In this document: piece by piece, positions 60,033 to 64,000 of the stretch
Layout: every line of letters starts with the position of its first letter
How positions within the stretch are numbered: the stretch's first letter is position 1
Origin: Bugula neritina
Lineage: Eukaryota; Bryozoa; Gymnolaemata; Cheilostomatida; Bugulidae
Length of the DNA: 64,000 nucleotides
Assembly: GCA_964035545.1 (NCBI GenBank)
Contig: OZ037768.1
Span: forward strand, 12,834,175 to 12,898,174
Reading direction: 5' to 3'
The notes under the pieces: generated by a model
Told to the model about the DNA's origin: nothing
What the model saw: only the letters and a program-made list of their open reading frames with translations
Databases searched by the model: none
Position numbers and translations under genes: made by a program

Positions 60033-63000
60033 TGTGTGCCATCTAACCTTTCTGAGTTGAGATGCAAATCTGTGTCAATGACATGCAACCAGACCGAGTA
60101 ACATCTCCTGACATTCTTCACTTTCACTCTTTCTGTGATTAAAATTGACTTAAAGCAATCACATTGGGATACGCAAATACTTTGCAGATAGGAAACTAAA
60201 AACATAGTGTATTCTACATTGGCATTACTGGTCTTATTTGTAATATTTTACAGACATTCGGTTTCAATGACCAGTGATATTTAATAACGCAATTTTGTCA
60301 TAATTTAATATATCGTTGATGCTGTCTGCTGTAGTACATTTTTATACATTTCCTTTTCCATAAAATTTCAGTTGGCGCTACTGATATATTTTATATATAT
60401 TTATGGTTATAACACTACTGTCATTAGAATTTTATTATCTGTGCACAGCGTTGGTATTTGAGTTTATTATTATATATTTTTCCTAGTTTAAAGTGTTTCT
60501 TTCACCTGTGTAAATACAATAATTAAATGCTTATATGACGCGATTATAATTGCCACCACCAAACTGTTAAATATATCATGGTTGTAGTTTTAGTACAAAT
60601 TATTGCCAGGTCTAATTTTTGCTCAGAGATTTTATAAATGCCAAGTGACTAGATACCATTTACTAGGGTGATAGCGACTGTTGTACGCTAAAATACTACC
60701 CAGCACGTACTATACCACCCACCATGATTGAACTTTACAAGCCAAATGCCTTAGAAAATATCTAAACTGAATTGATTTGCTGCCCTCAGAAGGGGAGATT
60801 TTGTTATTGTAGCAGGTAATCTTCATGCACAGTGACTCTGTCTATTATTTCAACTACATATATGTACAATCCATGTAAATACTGTGACATTAGAAAATCA
60901 TGAAATATGAGTATTCTTACAATTGGGGGCATGTGGTCCATTACTAATTTGGTCTGGTCTGGCCTGATGCAGTTATCATTTATTACATTTACTATTAGAT
61001 ACAGAAATGCCTCATTGCATGAAATGGTTTGGAGTGTGTGTGCTCTACTTTTAAGCCAGCCACTTCTATATTACTGGATATCTGCTATAGAACCACTGCT
61101 ATGCAAAAGTCTTCACTTCAATTTCAGAAAAAATGCCTATTTTTGTAGCAAGGTGTATAGTTTAACTCGCCTAATTTTCCGATTTATTCTACTTAAAATT
61201 CCAACTATTCTTCACAAAACTCAGCGTATATTTCATCTGTTAATTTTTTTTATTTATTAGATAGTACTCATAGTTTCATGCGCCTTTTAATTAGCCTATG
61301 TAAAGTAAAAATAACAAATTATTATAAAGTAATAAGCCAGCAGTACATATTAATTTGCTGAATGAATCATAATTTTATTTGTAATTATTTTGTCGAAATT
61401 ATTCTAGATGCTATGAGATTGTCTAAGTAAAATGAAAATACAAAGTATATTAGACTCTGAAAGCAGAATAGGATCCCAGTTTAAGCATTTGCATTATTAT
61501 ATTGAAATAACAAAAAAAATTCAACACAAATTTACACAGTTTAAAAGTTGGTGTGATTATTGGCTATTAGTCTTTGGCTCCAAGATTTGCCTCGGCATGG
61601 CTCACCTGCTGTTGCCTGATTCATTCTACAAAAACACTTTATTGCGATTGTTTCAACTTTTGTATTATAAAATAATCATAAATAACCTATACATGCATTA
61701 TTATAGACCTAATCAACATACTATATAGTTACACTACAATACTTAGGTATCTATAACATACAGGCTACACCATTTGGTGAACATGCTATTCTTTGCTTAC
61801 CCTACATTTGCAGGTTCAACTGTAGGACAAATACCTCCTTATATTATGCAATTATCAGCTAGGCTCTAACCAACTTGAAAAATAGCCTTTTCACGCCTGG
61901 CTATTATTTTTCTAGTGCATATAACGAGTTGCATGCAGTGTATAGCGAGTGCTCCATGCATAGGATATACTTGGTGCAAGAACATAACACTTTACAAAAT
62001 TCTACAACATCAATGAGTTGATTGACATTTGAGTCTAAGTTCTGACTGGAATATGACAAATATAGTGTTGAAGGTATACTAACAGCATTTGCTACTATAG
62101 CATCAGTGGGATGCAGATAGTACTAGCTGTAATAATGAGTTTTGCTGTAAAAGAGTGAGTGTACGGTAAGTTTTGGTTACATTATAAGCATAGAAGTAAG
62201 GATAGATCTGTTCAAATTTAAAATTATAATTAGAAATAAAATTAATAATTCTATATCTCTTACTATCTTTGTGATGAATATATAACTATACACGCCTCAG
62301 TTATTTCGAGTTGCTTGTGTTTACACAAATAAGAAACTCACTAACATTTCAGCCCTTGCTAAGCAGCCATGTGTAGTTATTCTAAAATTAGAAGAACTTT
62401 AGAGGCATATTCCTTTATTTCATATCTTACTAAATACCAACCACTAGGGCGTGAGAAGTTACAGGTTTTAGCATGAATGGGCCATTTTTTCATACTTGTA
62501 GAGGTGTGCGATTTCAGCTTGCTTCAATATTATTTACTACTGCATATACTAGTTGTAATACACTATGATGTACTACTGTAATATAAAACACTATGCAAAG
62601 ACCCTGACAAGTGTACTATATGTATATATTGTGTTAGCAAGCATTATGGCTGTATATGCACTGTATACATTTATACAACTTACAAGAAGCTATTAAGTTT
62701 AAAGAAGCTTTATTTGCTCTTTTAAGCAGGTATGTGTCAATGGAGAAGGTCTAATATTGGTTCTGCACCTATTTTTATCATTTTAGTTGTTTTTCACTTA
62801 CTGAAAGTAAGCTTACAAGTAACTGGCATGAGATTATAACATTGACTTAATCTGTTGGATTCATTTTGGATTTACTACAATGATTAATACTTCTAAATAT
62901 AATAATATTCTGTACTGATAAGTGTTATATCATCCTGTAATTTGTGTCCATGTGGCCTGTTTGTGAAGTGAATGGCATCTATCATCTCCTTAATAGTATT

Positions 63001-63148
63001 AAAGTTGCATCCTACCTCATGATCACTTTAATTGAAACATAGCTTTATAAAGATGTACTGAGAAAGTATTATTGGTATCAAACTTAAACAACAAACTCTT
63101 CTATTTTTAAAACTTTAAAAGTACAGTAATCTTTTTTATTGTCACAAG

Positions 63149-63242
63149 CCTGTCAAGAAGGTTCAATATTGATCAACAGAACTTTGGCAGAGAGCAGTTC
63201 AGGACAAACAGTTTAGCCTATGAAACTATTTCCAGTGGTCAG
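63149..63242 (+). CDS. Possible orphan internal exon of an off-window gene
   Basis: Between acceptor GTCACAAG and donor GGTCAG/GTAGGT there is one open frame, containing SRRFNIDQQNFGREQFRTNS. The composition looks coding, but no partner exon is identifiable within the window. The acceptor is weak. Family unknown. Confidence 0.3.
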
Positions 63243-64000
63243 GTAGGTGTGAGATAGCTTATTGTCTGGCCACTAAAGGAAATTGTGTAACAGTTCAAAT
63301 TAAAATGTGTCAGCCATAACAACTTCCAGCTCTTCATTTAAATATGATTTTATATTAATAATTAGGATAAAATAGTAACTTATTAACACCTCTACTTAAT
63401 GTAATTTGGTGCATACATAGAATGAAAAATGAAATAATTTGAAATAAAAGAAGCTGTTTTATTGAACATTTCAATATTAAACTTCAAAATACGAGAGAGT
63501 ATTTTTTATTATAGTGTTAACTCACCCATATATTGACATTAAACTTAGTTCTTTTTAAATACTCTGATATAAGTTGATATAATCCAAGTCACCATTATGC
63601 ACATTAAGAACTATTTTCTAGTGATTTTTTTTCCAAATATGTCTTTTTTCTGTCAAAAGTACAAGTTTGTCAAATATATGATTACATTGAAACTGTTTTA
63701 TATTAATTTAAATTGTGATGAATACAATATATTTATATTGTATTTTCTAAAAATCAAAAATATTCAATGCACTTTGGCCTATAATACTCCAAGATGCTGA
63801 TTTATAATAATATTTGAAAATTTACCATCGTTAATAGTTCCATGCTGTGATTCAATATTAGTCCGTTCAGCTACATATTAAATGCCAGCATTTAGTATTG
63901 AAACGAAAATAATATGAACTGAAATGAAAGCAATAATTATAGTTATCTACTGCTTCAGCAAAATCTTTAATTCAAATATTCTAAATAAAGTTATAATCAT

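Larger units (their letters stand above)
58934..64000. other. PRC1 3' region and intergenic DNA
   Basis: The PRC1 3' flank includes a more GC-rich patch at 59270-59600 and a small inverted repeat (GGCAACTGGTAT and its complement) at 59701-59760. Open frames at 60907-61260 and 61432-61728 have no family resemblance or splice context that I can support. One possible exon lies at 63149-63242. Confidence 0.55.

Noticed and set aside
60907-61728. Two hydrophobic or basic open frames of about 100-117 codons
   Set aside because: Composition follows local AT-rich sequence, there are no family motifs and no flanking splice sites that join them in phase.

Overview
The window is nuclear DNA from an animal. 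It is AT-rich and carries five multi-exon protein genes with conventional splice sites, separated by long stretches of intergenic DNA full of transposon debris. The gene content (RING/B-box TRIM protein, ankyrin with ZU5 domain, CCDC17, metaxin, PRC1) is metazoan. The compact exons, short introns and many small inverted-repeat elements suggest an invertebrate, perhaps an early-branching one, but nothing in the sequence fixes the species. All gene models below were assembled by hand from splice signals and reading-frame phase. Every listed exon junction is phase-consistent.

Layout: 1-1,579 is the intact but 5'-truncated reverse-transcriptase part of a LINE on the minus strand, running off the left edge. 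3,688-10,825 (+) is a TRIM-like RING/B-box/coiled-coil/propeller gene. Two inverted copies of one MITE sit around its fifth exon. 13,185-18,986 (+) is an ankyrin-repeat plus ZU5 gene with two MITEs in its introns, one of them inserted at a splice donor. 22,930-26,711 (-) is a CCDC17 homologue. Its stop codon lies inside the 8-bp target duplication of a hAT-like element that fills 21,789-22,926 and itself holds a nested foldback element. 26.7-37 kb is gene-poor and holds two adjacent TAA-flanked MITEs, a third copy of the TRIM-gene MITE, cryptic hexamer satellites, and a decayed LINE interrupted by a 450-bp inverted trinucleotide array. 37,146-39,590 (+) is a metaxin gene. 39.6-50.4 kb has no gene that I can see but holds a 1.3-kb MITE with another element nested in it and a 1.7-kb palindromic complex. 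50,426-58,933 (+) is PRC1. The last 5 kb holds only a possible alternative PRC1 exon and one possible orphan exon.

The genes have unrelated jobs: ubiquitin-ligase-type TRIM, membrane-skeleton-type ankyrin, a coiled-coil protein whose relatives are often linked to cilia, mitochondrial outer-membrane import, and anaphase midzone microtubule bundling. They do not form a functional cluster. The most interesting signal is how mobile and tandem repeats touch gene boundaries: a MITE that rebuilds a 5' splice site, a hAT target duplication containing a stop codon, inverted MITEs flanking a cassette-like exon, and tandem repeats that multiply two different splice donors.
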